NCBI GenBank assembly: GCA_903970405.1
Contig: CAJCIT010000154.1
Location: 1 to 40,861, forward strand
Length of the DNA: 40,861 nt
Reading direction: 5' to 3'
From: Acidobacteriaceae bacterium
GTDB lineage: Bacteria > Acidobacteriota > Terriglobia > Bryobacterales > Bryobacteraceae
Part shown: in pieces, positions 33,646 to 40,861 of the stretch
How positions within the stretch are numbered: the first letter of the stretch is position 1
Layout of the letters: each line of letters opens with the position of its first letter
The notes under the pieces: model-generated
Told to the model about the DNA's origin: nothing
What the model saw: the letters and a program-made list of their open reading frames with translations, nothing else
Databases searched by the model: none
Made by a program: the position numbers and the translations under genes

Positions 33646-35022
33646 ATGCGGCTCTTCGCCTTCCTTCTGTTGCTCGCGACGCCGGCCTTCAGTGAAGTGA
33701 CTTTCACCCGCGATGTCGCTCCCATCCTCTACCGGCACTGCGTCTCCTGCCATCACCCGGATGACATCGCTCCCATGTCACTGATCGGCTATCAGGATGC
33801 GCGGCCGTGGGCAGCGGCAATCAAGCAATCTGTCACTACCCGTAAGATGCCGCCATGGAAGGCAGATCCGCATGTCGGCAAGTGGTCTAACGACGCTACC
33901 TTGAGCGAAGCTGAGATTTCCACCATCAAGGCGTGGGTGGATTCCGGAAAGTTGGAAGGCAACCCGGGCGACCTTCCACCGGCGCCGCACTTCCAGGAGG
34001 GTTGGCAGATCGGTAAACCGGATGCGGTGATCGCTATTCCGGCGCAAACCATCGAGGGCGCCGGTCCCGATCAGTATGTGTACATCACCGTCCCCACCAA
34101 CTTCACCGAAGACCGCTGGATTGTAGCGGCCGAACTCCGGGCAGGTAATCGCAGAATTGTCCACCACGCGCATGTCTTTGTAGTTGAACCGAAGCCTGCC
34201 GAGCCAAAGCCGGAGCAGAAACAGGAGAAGCAACCCACGCCGGCCGAGATCTATTCAAGGTCGCTGCTTGTGAAGGAAGGCACGCTGCAATGGATGCGTC
34301 CGGATGCGCCAGTGATCAATGACGGCTGCGCGGTGGACGACAACGGTCTGATGCCCGGCCATCGCAGTTCGGACCTCGGCAGCCTGATTAGCAGTTACTT
34401 GCCAGGCCGCGAAGGGGATACCTATCCCGAAGGAACGGCGCGGCGCATTCCGGCTGGGTCCGAACTCAGCTTTCAGATTCATTACTCCCGCACCACGGGC
34501 AAGACGGAGCATGACGCCACCAGCGTGGGCTTGATCTTCGCGAAAGCGCCGCCGGCGCAGGTGGCGCGCCGCATCGACCTCTCAAATCAGATGTTCCGCA
34601 TTCCCGCCGGGGCCGCTGAGCAGGAGGTGACTGAATGCCATACCTTCGACAAGGACATCTACGTCACCAGTCTCACGCCGCACATGCACTTGCGCGGGAA
34701 GGCGATGCAGATGATTGTGACCTATCCCGATGGCCGCCGCGAAACGCTGCTTTCCGTTCCGCGCTACGACTTCAACTGGCAGATCACTTATCGCGCAGCC
34801 GAGCCTCTTTTTTTGCCGAAGGGCACCCGCATCGCGATCGTGGGGCATTTCGACAACTCGCCCAACAACCCGATGAACCCCGATCCGACGAAGCCGGTCC
34901 GATGGGGCGCCGCCAGCGAGACCGAGATGATGGATGGGTGGATTGAGTATGTCGACGCGCCGCCCTCGAAGACGCAAGTCTCGCAGGTAAGGGCGGGCGA
35001 TGTTCTTGCTCAGAAGCAGTGA
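33646..35022 (+). CDS. cytochrome c fused to copper type II monooxygenase-like domain
   Basis: It encodes 458 residues. The signal peptide is MRLFAFLLLLATPAFS. The haem motif CVSCH (Cys32, Cys35, His36) is followed by DDIAPMSLIGYQDARPWA. A Pro/Glu/Lys-rich linker spans about 182-200. The remainder looks like a peptidylglycine/dopamine-type copper monooxygenase fold. Candidate copper ligands are His173, His174 and His176 (RRIVHHAHVFVV), His279 (FQIHYS), and His346 and His348 (TPHMHLRGK). GHFDNSPNNP is also typical. The protein would act in the periplasm, with electrons supplied by its own haem. A smaller paralogue lacking the copper domain is at 29496. GGAGG at 33619 is too far (22 bp) from ATG 33646 for direct use. 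Confidence 0.88.
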   Translation: MRLFAFLLLLATPAFSEVTFTRDVAPILYRHCVSCHHPDDIAPMSLIGYQDARPWAAAIKQSVTTRKMPPWKADPHVGKWSNDATLSEAEISTIKAWVDSGKLEGNPGDLPPAPHFQEGWQIGKPDAVIAIPAQTIEGAGPDQYVYITVPTNFTEDRWIVAAELRAGNRRIVHHAHVFVVEPKPAEPKPEQKQEKQPTPAEIYSRSLLVKEGTLQWMRPDAPVINDGCAVDDNGLMPGHRSSDLGSLISSYLPGREGDTYPEGTARRIPAGSELSFQIHYSRTTGKTEHDATSVGLIFAKAPPAQVARRIDLSNQMFRIPAGAAEQEVTECHTFDKDIYVTSLTPHMHLRGKAMQMIVTYPDGRRETLLSVPRYDFNWQITYRAAEPLFLPKGTRIAIVGHFDNSPNNPMNPDPTKPVRWGAASETEMMDGWIEYVDAPPSKTQVSQVRAGDVLAQKQ

Positions 35023-35148
35023 AATTTAGCGTCTGACTTAGCGGCTGCCCACGCCTACCGAGCCGCGACCGTCAGGGAGCGACCAGTTGCCCGGCAAGAC
35101 TTGGTTCCGCGGTCGCTCCCTCACGGCCGCGGCTCGGTAGGCGTGGGC
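35023..35148. repeat. stop-anchored repeat forming a 38-bp inverted pair
   Basis: After the TGA (35020-35022) of the cytochrome gene comes AATTTAGCGTCTGACTTAGC, then the left arm 35047-35084 (GCCCACGCCTACCGAGCCGC, GACCGTCAGGGAGCGACC). The right arm 35111-35148 is its reverse complement with 36 of 38 bases matching. The 26-base loop is unrelated. The rest of the 292-bp gap (35149-35314) shows nothing but a probable promoter and the RND ribosome-binding site AGGAG (35299-35303). Confidence 0.85.
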
Positions 35149-35314
35149 GCGGTAACGGCTCGCGCGTTCACAGGCCTCCTCTGGCCGGTCGAATAGCCGG
35201 CCAGCGTAACATATGAGGAGTCCCCGTCGCCTGTCCTTGTTTGTATTGTCTCGGGTTGGCATGCTCGGGTTGCGCACCCTGGCCGCCCCGCTATATTCAG
35301 GAGCGTTCAATTAG

Positions 35315-38300
35315 ATGTGGATTGTACGGCTAGCTCTCCGCCGGCCCTATACCTTCGTTGTGATGTCGGTTCTCATTGCCATTTTGGGCGGCATTGCGGC
35401 CGCCAGCATGCCCACCGATATCTTTCCCAGCATTGACATCCCGGTGGTGAGCATCGTTTGGAACTATGCGGGCATTTCGCCGGATGAGATGGAGAAGCGA
35501 ATGGTCACGATCAGTGAGCGATCGCTGACCACCACCGTTAATGACATTGAGCATATTGAGTCGCAATCCTACAACGGCGTCGCGGTGATTCGCGTCTTTT
35601 TTCATCCCTACGCCAAAGTGGAACTGGCCGTGGCGCAGATCAGCGCCATCTCGCAAACCATCCTCCGCCGCATGCCTCCTGGCACGTATCCGCCCAGCAT
35701 TCTGAAATACACAGCCTCCAGCGTTCCCATCCTGCAGTTGAGCCTCTCCAGCAAGATCCTCAGCGAACAGCAGATCTTTGACTACGGAACCAACTTCATC
35801 CGCACGAATCTGGCGACGGTGCAAGGCGCCTCCATTCCGCTGCCTTATGGTGGAAAGTCGCGTCAGATCATGGTGGATCTGGACCCGCAGGCGATGTATG
35901 CCAAAGGCCTTTCGGCCACCGACGTCTCAAACGCCATCAACCTGCAGAACCTGATTCTGCCCGCAGGTGACGCCAAGTTCGGAGACCGCGACTATCTGAT
36001 CCGCGTCAACAGCAGTCCCCTGAATGTGATGGAGCTGAATGACATGCCCATCAAGACCGTCAATGGCGCGACGGTCTATGTCCGGGACGTGGCGCAGGTA
36101 CGCGACGGCTATTCCGTCCAAACCAACATCGTTCGCCAGAACGGTAGCCGCGCGGCGCTGCTTACCGTCCTCAAGAGCGGCAGCGCCTCTACGCTCGACA
36201 TCATCGATTCAGTGCGCAAAGAGATTGCGCGCATCAAGCCGGGCTTTCCGGCGGGGCTCGAAATTAAGGAGCTCTTCAATCAGGGCTTGTTTGTCCGGGC
36301 GGCCATCAACGGCGTGTTGCGGGAAGGCGTGATTGCCGCCGCGCTGACCGGCTGCATGATCCTACTCTTCCTGGGAAGCTGGCGCAGCACCATCATCGTT
36401 TGCATTTCAATCCCGCTTTCCATCCTGACTTCGGAGATCGTGCTCTGGCTGCTGGGGCAAACTACGAACGTCATGACGCTGGGCGGAATGGCGCTGGCCG
36501 TCGGAATCCTCGTCGATGACGCCACGGTTGAAATTGAGAATATTCACCGCAATCTGGGCATGCGCAAGCCCATCACCAAGGCCATTCTTGACGGCGCCCA
36601 ACAGATTGCCGTTCCCGCGTTCGTCTCCACGCTCGCCATTTGCATCGTCTTTGTTCCGGTGCTGCTGCTGACCGGCGCGGCCAAGTACCTGTTCACGCCG
36701 CTGGCGGAAGCGGTGGTGTTCGCGATGCTGGCGTCTTATTTGTTGTCCAGAACGCTGGTGCCCACCATGGTGCACTACCTGCTGCGGTCGGAAGCAAAGC
36801 TTTACGCCGCGTCGGCGACGCTATCTGACCTCGACCCTTCCATCGGCGCCTCGGTGGCGGGGCACGCCCTCCAGACTGCGGTGGGAAAGATGGGCGCGTT
36901 CCAGCCCTCGCCGGCAACACCCGATCGAGATGCGCCAAACGGGCATTCCCAGCATGAGGTGGGCCACGCCGTTGGGGGCAAGGGCGTCTTCTGGTTCGTC
37001 CATGGCAAGTTTAACGGCGTCTTCGAAAAGGGCCGCAACCGGTATCGCAGCCTCCTTGCCTACGCACTCCACCATCGCGCGCCGGTGGCGATCGGGTTCG
37101 GGATCTTCGCGCTGGCCAGCCTGGGTTTGGCCTTCGTGGTGGGCCGCGACTTCTTCCCGTACGTGGATTCCGGCCAAATGCGGATGCACGTCCGCGCCCC
37201 CGTCGGGACGCGCATTGAGGAGACCGAGCACCTGTTTGGCTTGATGGAAAACGAAATCCGGCAGATCATTCCGCCTTCCGATCTCGACACAATCCTCGAC
37301 AACATCGGGCTCCCCAATGGCGGCTTTAACCTGGCCTTCAGCGATTCATCGGTCATCGGCGCCTCCGACGGCGACATTCTCATTTCTTTGAAGCAGGACC
37401 GGCGCGGTTCCACCAAGGGCTATGAGCGACGGTTGCGGCGCGTCCTGAACGAAAAATTCCCGCAGACGATTATCTATTTCCAGGCCGCCAACATTACCAA
37501 CCAGATCCTGAATTTCGGGCTCCCCGCTCCCATTGACGTTCAGATTGTGGGCCGGGACGTTCACAACTTCGACATCGCCGTGGAAATGTCCCGTGAGATC
37601 TCAAAAGTGCCCGGCGCGGTGGACGTGCATGTTCACCAGCAGGTGGGTTATCCGGAGGTTGAGATCGATGTGGACCGCACCAAGGCCGGTCAAATCGGCT
37701 TGACCCAGCGCGACGTCAGCAACAGCCTGCTGATCTCACTTTCAGGTACCGGCCAAGTGGCGCCGAACCAGTGGCTCAATTTCGATAACGGCGTCAATTA
37801 TGACGTGGGCGTGCAAACGCCTCAATACCGCATCCAGAATATGCAGGATCTGCAAGCCACGCCGATCTCGCCGCCATCAAGCGCCGTGAGCTCCCGATCG
37901 GATAGCGGCGCGTCTACGTATGGCGCGCCGGGCAATACCCAGTTGCTCCAGAATCTGGCGACATTCCACCGTACGGCCAGCCGGTCAATCGTTAACCACT
38001 ACAATGTTCAACCGGTGTTCGATGTTTATGCGAATACTGACCAGCGAGACCTGGGCGGCGTCGCCGGCGACGTCGAAAAAATCATGAAGAAGTACCAGGG
38101 CAGGCTGCCGAAGGCTTCCTTCTTTATTCTGCGCGGCCAGGTGCTCACTATGGAATCGTCATTCCTGCGCTTGGGGCTGGGCCTGCTGTTCGCCATCATG
38201 TTGGTCTATCTGTTGATGGTGGTGAACTTCCAATCTTGGGTCGATCCGTTCATTATTTTGATGGCCATCCCCGGCGCATTGGCGGGCATCCTCTGGATGC

Positions 38301-38707
38301 TCTTCGTTACGCAAACGACGCTGAATGTGCCCTCGTTGATGGGCGCCATCATGTGTATCGGCGTCGCCACCGCAAACAGCATTCTAATGGTCACCTTCGC
38401 CAACGACCTGCGCTTTGAAGGGAATGATGCCATGGAGGCGGCGCTCCTGGCGGGTTACACTCGCATCCGGCCGGTGATCATGACTGCCGCGGCCATGATC
38501 ATCGGCATGCTGCCCATGGCGCTTGGCTTCGGTGAAGGCGGAGAACAGAACGCGCCGCTCGGCCGGGCCGTGATCGGCGGCCTCTTGCTGGCTACATTTA
38601 CTACTCTGATATTTGTCCCAGTGATGTATACCTTCCTGCGAACGAAGGCGCCCATCCACATTGAGCGGGAGATCGATCACGAAGCGCACGAGGGCGAAAC
38701 GGTCTAA
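35315..38707 (+). CDS. RND efflux pump permease (AcrB/HAE1-like)
   Basis: It encodes 1130 residues, with AGGAG 11 bases before ATG 35315. It has the RND layout of two halves, each with transmembrane helices and a large periplasmic loop. TM4 holds Asp401-Asp402 (GILVDDATVEIENI), the proton-relay pair. In the TM10 region the expected Lys is replaced by Ala1020 (CIGVATANSILMVTF), whereas the TM11 Arg is kept (RIRPVIMT). A low-complexity insert at about 495-560 and another Ser/Gly-rich stretch near 855-880 make it longer than AcrB. It is an inner-membrane pump driven by proton or other gradients. Substrates cannot be told. The adaptor and outer-membrane channel genes follow, 30 and 23 bp apart. 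Confidence 0.94.
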   Translation: MWIVRLALRRPYTFVVMSVLIAILGGIAAASMPTDIFPSIDIPVVSIVWNYAGISPDEMEKRMVTISERSLTTTVNDIEHIESQSYNGVAVIRVFFHPYAKVELAVAQISAISQTILRRMPPGTYPPSILKYTASSVPILQLSLSSKILSEQQIFDYGTNFIRTNLATVQGASIPLPYGGKSRQIMVDLDPQAMYAKGLSATDVSNAINLQNLILPAGDAKFGDRDYLIRVNSSPLNVMELNDMPIKTVNGATVYVRDVAQVRDGYSVQTNIVRQNGSRAALLTVLKSGSASTLDIIDSVRKEIARIKPGFPAGLEIKELFNQGLFVRAAINGVLREGVIAAALTGCMILLFLGSWRSTIIVCISIPLSILTSEIVLWLLGQTTNVMTLGGMALAVGILVDDATVEIENIHRNLGMRKPITKAILDGAQQIAVPAFVSTLAICIVFVPVLLLTGAAKYLFTPLAEAVVFAMLASYLLSRTLVPTMVHYLLRSEAKLYAASATLSDLDPSIGASVAGHALQTAVGKMGAFQPSPATPDRDAPNGHSQHEVGHAVGGKGVFWFVHGKFNGVFEKGRNRYRSLLAYALHHRAPVAIGFGIFALASLGLAFVVGRDFFPYVDSGQMRMHVRAPVGTRIEETEHLFGLMENEIRQIIPPSDLDTILDNIGLPNGGFNLAFSDSSVIGASDGDILISLKQDRRGSTKGYERRLRRVLNEKFPQTIIYFQAANITNQILNFGLPAPIDVQIVGRDVHNFDIAVEMSREISKVPGAVDVHVHQQVGYPEVEIDVDRTKAGQIGLTQRDVSNSLLISLSGTGQVAPNQWLNFDNGVNYDVGVQTPQYRIQNMQDLQATPISPPSSAVSSRSDSGASTYGAPGNTQLLQNLATFHRTASRSIVNHYNVQPVFDVYANTDQRDLGGVAGDVEKIMKKYQGRLPKASFFILRGQVLTMESSFLRLGLGLLFAIMLVYLLMVVNFQSWVDPFIILMAIPGALAGILWMLFVTQTTLNVPSLMGAIMCIGVATANSILMVTFANDLRFEGNDAMEAALLAGYTRIRPVIMTAAAMIIGMLPMALGFGEGGEQNAPLGRAVIGGLLLATFTTLIFVPVMYTFLRTKAPIHIEREIDHEAHEGETV

Positions 38708-38737
38708 CATCCGGAGAATCGCGAATTTAAATAAGCA

Positions 38738-40111
38738 ATGTCAATCAGTCCCCCCAGTACCTCAACTTCCCATGAACCTCGGGCGTCCGGCCGGCTCGTC
38801 ATATTACTGGTGGCGCTGGCGGCGCTGGTGTTTGGGGCCGTCTTCCTGTTTGGGTGGATGCGTCGCGATGCCGAAGCAAAGTCGGCCCGCGCCGGCGCCC
38901 AGGAAGAGGCCACCGCCATCCCCACTGTCACCGTGGTGCAGTCTCGGAAGGCGTCCCCCACGGCCGAACTGAACCTGCCCGGGAACATTCAGGCCATCAC
39001 CGAAACGCCGATTCTGGCCCGGGCCGAAGGCTATGTCATCAAGCGCAATGTGGACATCGGCGACCGTGTCAAAGCGGGCCAACTGCTGGCTGAACTGGAT
39101 ACGCCGGATCTGGATCAGCAAGTATTTCAAGCCCAGGCTACGTTAGAACAGGCCAACGCCACTCTGGCCCAGGCAAGAGCTTCGGTGGAACAGGCCAAGG
39201 CCAATGCGCAACTGGCCGAGGTCACCGCCAAACGCAATTCCACGCTGGTAACCAAGGGCGTGCTATCGAAACAGGAGGGCGATCAATCCGATTCCACCTT
39301 TGTCGCCCAGGTGGCCAGTCAACGCGCCGCCGAAGCCAACGTCGCCGCGGCGCTGCAAAGCGTCTCAGCGACCCAAGCGAATCTGCGCCGGCTGGTTGAA
39401 CTGCAGAGCTATAACAAGGTCCGCGCCCCGTTCGCCGGCGTCATTACGCAGCGCAACATCGATACCGGGGCGCTGATCGGCACCGGTAGCACCATGCTCT
39501 TTCGTCTGGCGCAGAACGACGTGCTGCGCATTTTCGTGAATGTGCCGCAGTCCGAATATAGTTCCATGCGAGTCGGCATTCCGGCTCAGGTTACGGTGAC
39601 CGAGCTGCCCGGCCGCACGTTCCTGGGTAAGGTATCGCGCCTTTCGGGCGCCTTGGATGTCAGCACGCGCACGCTGCTGACGGAAGTCCAGGTGCCAAAC
39701 TCCACGGGCATTCTGTTGCCGGGTATGTATGCGCAGGTGCACTTAACCATCGCACGCCAATCCACGCCGGTCCTGATTCCCGGCGACGCGGTGATGGCCC
39801 GCGCCAACGGGACCATGGTCGCGGTGGTTGACGCGCAACAGAACGTCCACTTCCGCCCTATTCAGATCGGCCGCGATTTTGGCACCTCCGTGGAAGTGAT
39901 GTCCGGTCTTGGTCCGAATGAAACTGTGATCGTGAATCCCACTGACGACGTGCGCGAATCCGTCCATGTGAACACGGTGCTTTTCCATGAATCCAGCGGG
40001 CAAGGCGCTCCCGCCGGCCGTCCCTCAACTCCAACTCCTATCCTCGCGCCTCCGGCCCATGCTGCGCCGACAAAAGCTGCGCCACCCACGCCTGGCCCGG
40101 CTACCCATTGA
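38738..40111 (+). CDS. RND efflux periplasmic adaptor (HlyD/AcrA family)
   Basis: It encodes 457 residues. A transmembrane helix at about 19-41 anchors the N-terminus. A biotinyl-lipoyl half-motif is at about 75-120 (ILARAEGYVIKRNVDIGDRVKAG). An Ala/Gln/Glu-rich coiled-coil hairpin covers about 125-205. A beta-barrel domain follows (VRAPFAGVITQRNIDTG, RIFVNVPQSEYSSM). The last ~30 residues are a Pro/Ala-rich tail with no family counterpart. It links the RND pump to the outer-membrane channel. It starts 30 bp after the pump stop. Confidence 0.93.
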   Translation: MSISPPSTSTSHEPRASGRLVILLVALAALVFGAVFLFGWMRRDAEAKSARAGAQEEATAIPTVTVVQSRKASPTAELNLPGNIQAITETPILARAEGYVIKRNVDIGDRVKAGQLLAELDTPDLDQQVFQAQATLEQANATLAQARASVEQAKANAQLAEVTAKRNSTLVTKGVLSKQEGDQSDSTFVAQVASQRAAEANVAAALQSVSATQANLRRLVELQSYNKVRAPFAGVITQRNIDTGALIGTGSTMLFRLAQNDVLRIFVNVPQSEYSSMRVGIPAQVTVTELPGRTFLGKVSRLSGALDVSTRTLLTEVQVPNSTGILLPGMYAQVHLTIARQSTPVLIPGDAVMARANGTMVAVVDAQQNVHFRPIQIGRDFGTSVEVMSGLGPNETVIVNPTDDVRESVHVNTVLFHESSGQGAPAGRPSTPTPILAPPAHAAPTKAAPPTPGPATH

Positions 40112-40134
40112 GCCGCCTCAGGAATCCAGCTTTA

Positions 40135-40861
40135 ATGAATCAACGGAATCTTGCTGTTTTCTTATGTGCGCTGGCCGCAACCCAGCCGGCCTTCACGCAA
40201 AGTGCTCAAACGCAGCCGGGTGAAACCGCCGGCGGCCAGACACCAGCCGCGGCCCCGCCAATGCCGGGTGCTTCGTCAGCGCCGATTCAGCGTCTGCCCG
40301 CGGTGACCGATCCGGAGGGGACGCGCCTGCTGCGGCCTTACCGCGAAACGCCGGTGGATGTCGTCTCTCTGGCTAATTCGCCTCGCACTTACCAATTGAT
40401 TCGCGCGGGCAATCTCTATCTGTCGCTGCAGGATGCGATTTCACTCGCCCTTGAGAATAATCTTGATGTTCAGGTGGCGCGGTACTCACCGCTTATCGCC
40501 CGCACCGAAATCAAACGCGCCAAAGGCGGCGGTCTGCTGCGCGGCGTCACCTATACCGTCCGCGAACTTCCGCCCGGTGAAGGCGGACCCGGCGGACTGC
40601 TGCTCACCACCGTCGGCGGAGACACCGGCTCATCCACGGTGGTAGCCAACAACAACGCCGACGCCACGCTGGTCACCGGCGTCTCGAATGAAGTGACAAT
40701 CCTCAACTCCCTGCCGGCTTCGACTGGATCGGCGATTCCGCAGTTCGATCCCTCCGTGAACGCGTTCCTGAATTGGCAACACACCTCTGCGCCGCAGGCG
40801 TCTTTCGATAGCTTCGGCGTTTTCAGTCTCACCGCCAATACCGTAAACGGCGGCGCGGGCT
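40135..40861 (+). CDS. TolC-family outer-membrane efflux protein, partial (C-terminus beyond window)
   Basis: The frame is open from ATG 40135 to the right edge, about 242 codons. AGGA lies upstream at 40119-40122. A signal peptide (MNQRNLAVFLCALAATQPAFTQ) is followed by a Pro/Gly-rich linker. LYLSLQDAISLALENNLDVQVARY is the classic start of the TolC helical domain. A Gly/Thr/Ser-rich insertion follows. It would form the outer-membrane channel of the RND tripartite pump encoded just upstream. The beta-barrel strands and most helical repeats lie outside the window. Confidence 0.88.
   Translation, partial: MNQRNLAVFLCALAATQPAFTQSAQTQPGETAGGQTPAAAPPMPGASSAPIQRLPAVTDPEGTRLLRPYRETPVDVVSLANSPRTYQLIRAGNLYLSLQDAISLALENNLDVQVARYSPLIARTEIKRAKGGGLLRGVTYTVRELPPGEGGPGGLLLTTVGGDTGSSTVVANNNADATLVTGVSNEVTILNSLPASTGSAIPQFDPSVNAFLNWQHTSAPQASFDSFGVFSLTANTVNGGAG

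Overview
The window looks like a chromosomal segment from a GC-rich Acidobacteriota genome, most likely of the Bryobacterales/Solibacter type. No 16S rRNA or core phylogenetic marker is present, so this rests on gene content. The pointers are an Oar-like TonB receptor with a carboxypeptidase-regulatory N-terminus, a paired DUF1501 protein and cytochrome/DUF1549/DUF1553 protein, several Tat-exported sugar-type enzymes, TMTC-like TPR membrane proteins, a CHAT/TPR lipoprotein next to an ECF-sigma-like remnant, and mono-haem 'planctomycete-type' cytochromes. I see no phage, integrase, transposase or CRISPR array.

Layout. 1-5.7 kb: a TPR/CHAT lipoprotein cut by the left edge, a short ECF sigma region-4-like remnant, an exported SH3-like protein, a gene-poor gap, and a GatA-type amidase coupled by ATGA overlap to a tiny GatC/AtzG-like protein. 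5.8-8.8 kb: a minus-strand run of a degenerate-receiver/anti-sigma-type ATPase, a STAS antagonist and two tandem type I signal peptidases. 9.0-12.1 kb: a small type III polyketide synthase cluster (PKS, FAD oxidoreductase, exported YceI lipocalin). 12.3-15.9 kb: a lone MNT nucleotidyltransferase, a DUF486 membrane protein, a GABA-type aminotransferase and an exported Gfo/Idh/MocA oxidoreductase. 16.1-28.9 kb: a long minus-strand block of AhpD-like protein, TonB receptor, MFS transporter, PSD1 cytochrome, DUF1501 protein, xylose-isomerase-like protein and TMTC-like protein. 29.4-35.0 kb: tRNA-Ser(CGA), two related cytochromes (one fused to a copper-monooxygenase-like domain), a heavy-metal-binding-domain protein, and an exported RraA/enolase-superfamily pair. 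35.3-40.9 kb: an RND tripartite efflux operon (pump, adaptor, outer-membrane channel) cut by the right edge.

How the genes work together. The 16-29 kb block reads as an uptake and periplasmic-processing module for a complex substrate: outer-membrane receptor, inner-membrane transporter, exported haem and hydrolase-like proteins, and a TIM-barrel isomerase. The exported enolase-superfamily dehydratase and RraA-type protein suggest further sugar-acid chemistry outside the cytoplasm. The 5.8-8.8 kb run pairs partner-switching signalling with protein export.

The most unusual signal is not a gene. A GC-rich repeat family sits directly after stop codons of four unrelated genes (YceI, xylose-isomerase-like, heavy-metal-binding, cytochrome/Cu), always in the same orientation relative to the gene. 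In three cases sequence similarity begins at the stop codon itself. One copy forms a 38-bp inverted pair. Family names below come from motif recognition without database searches.
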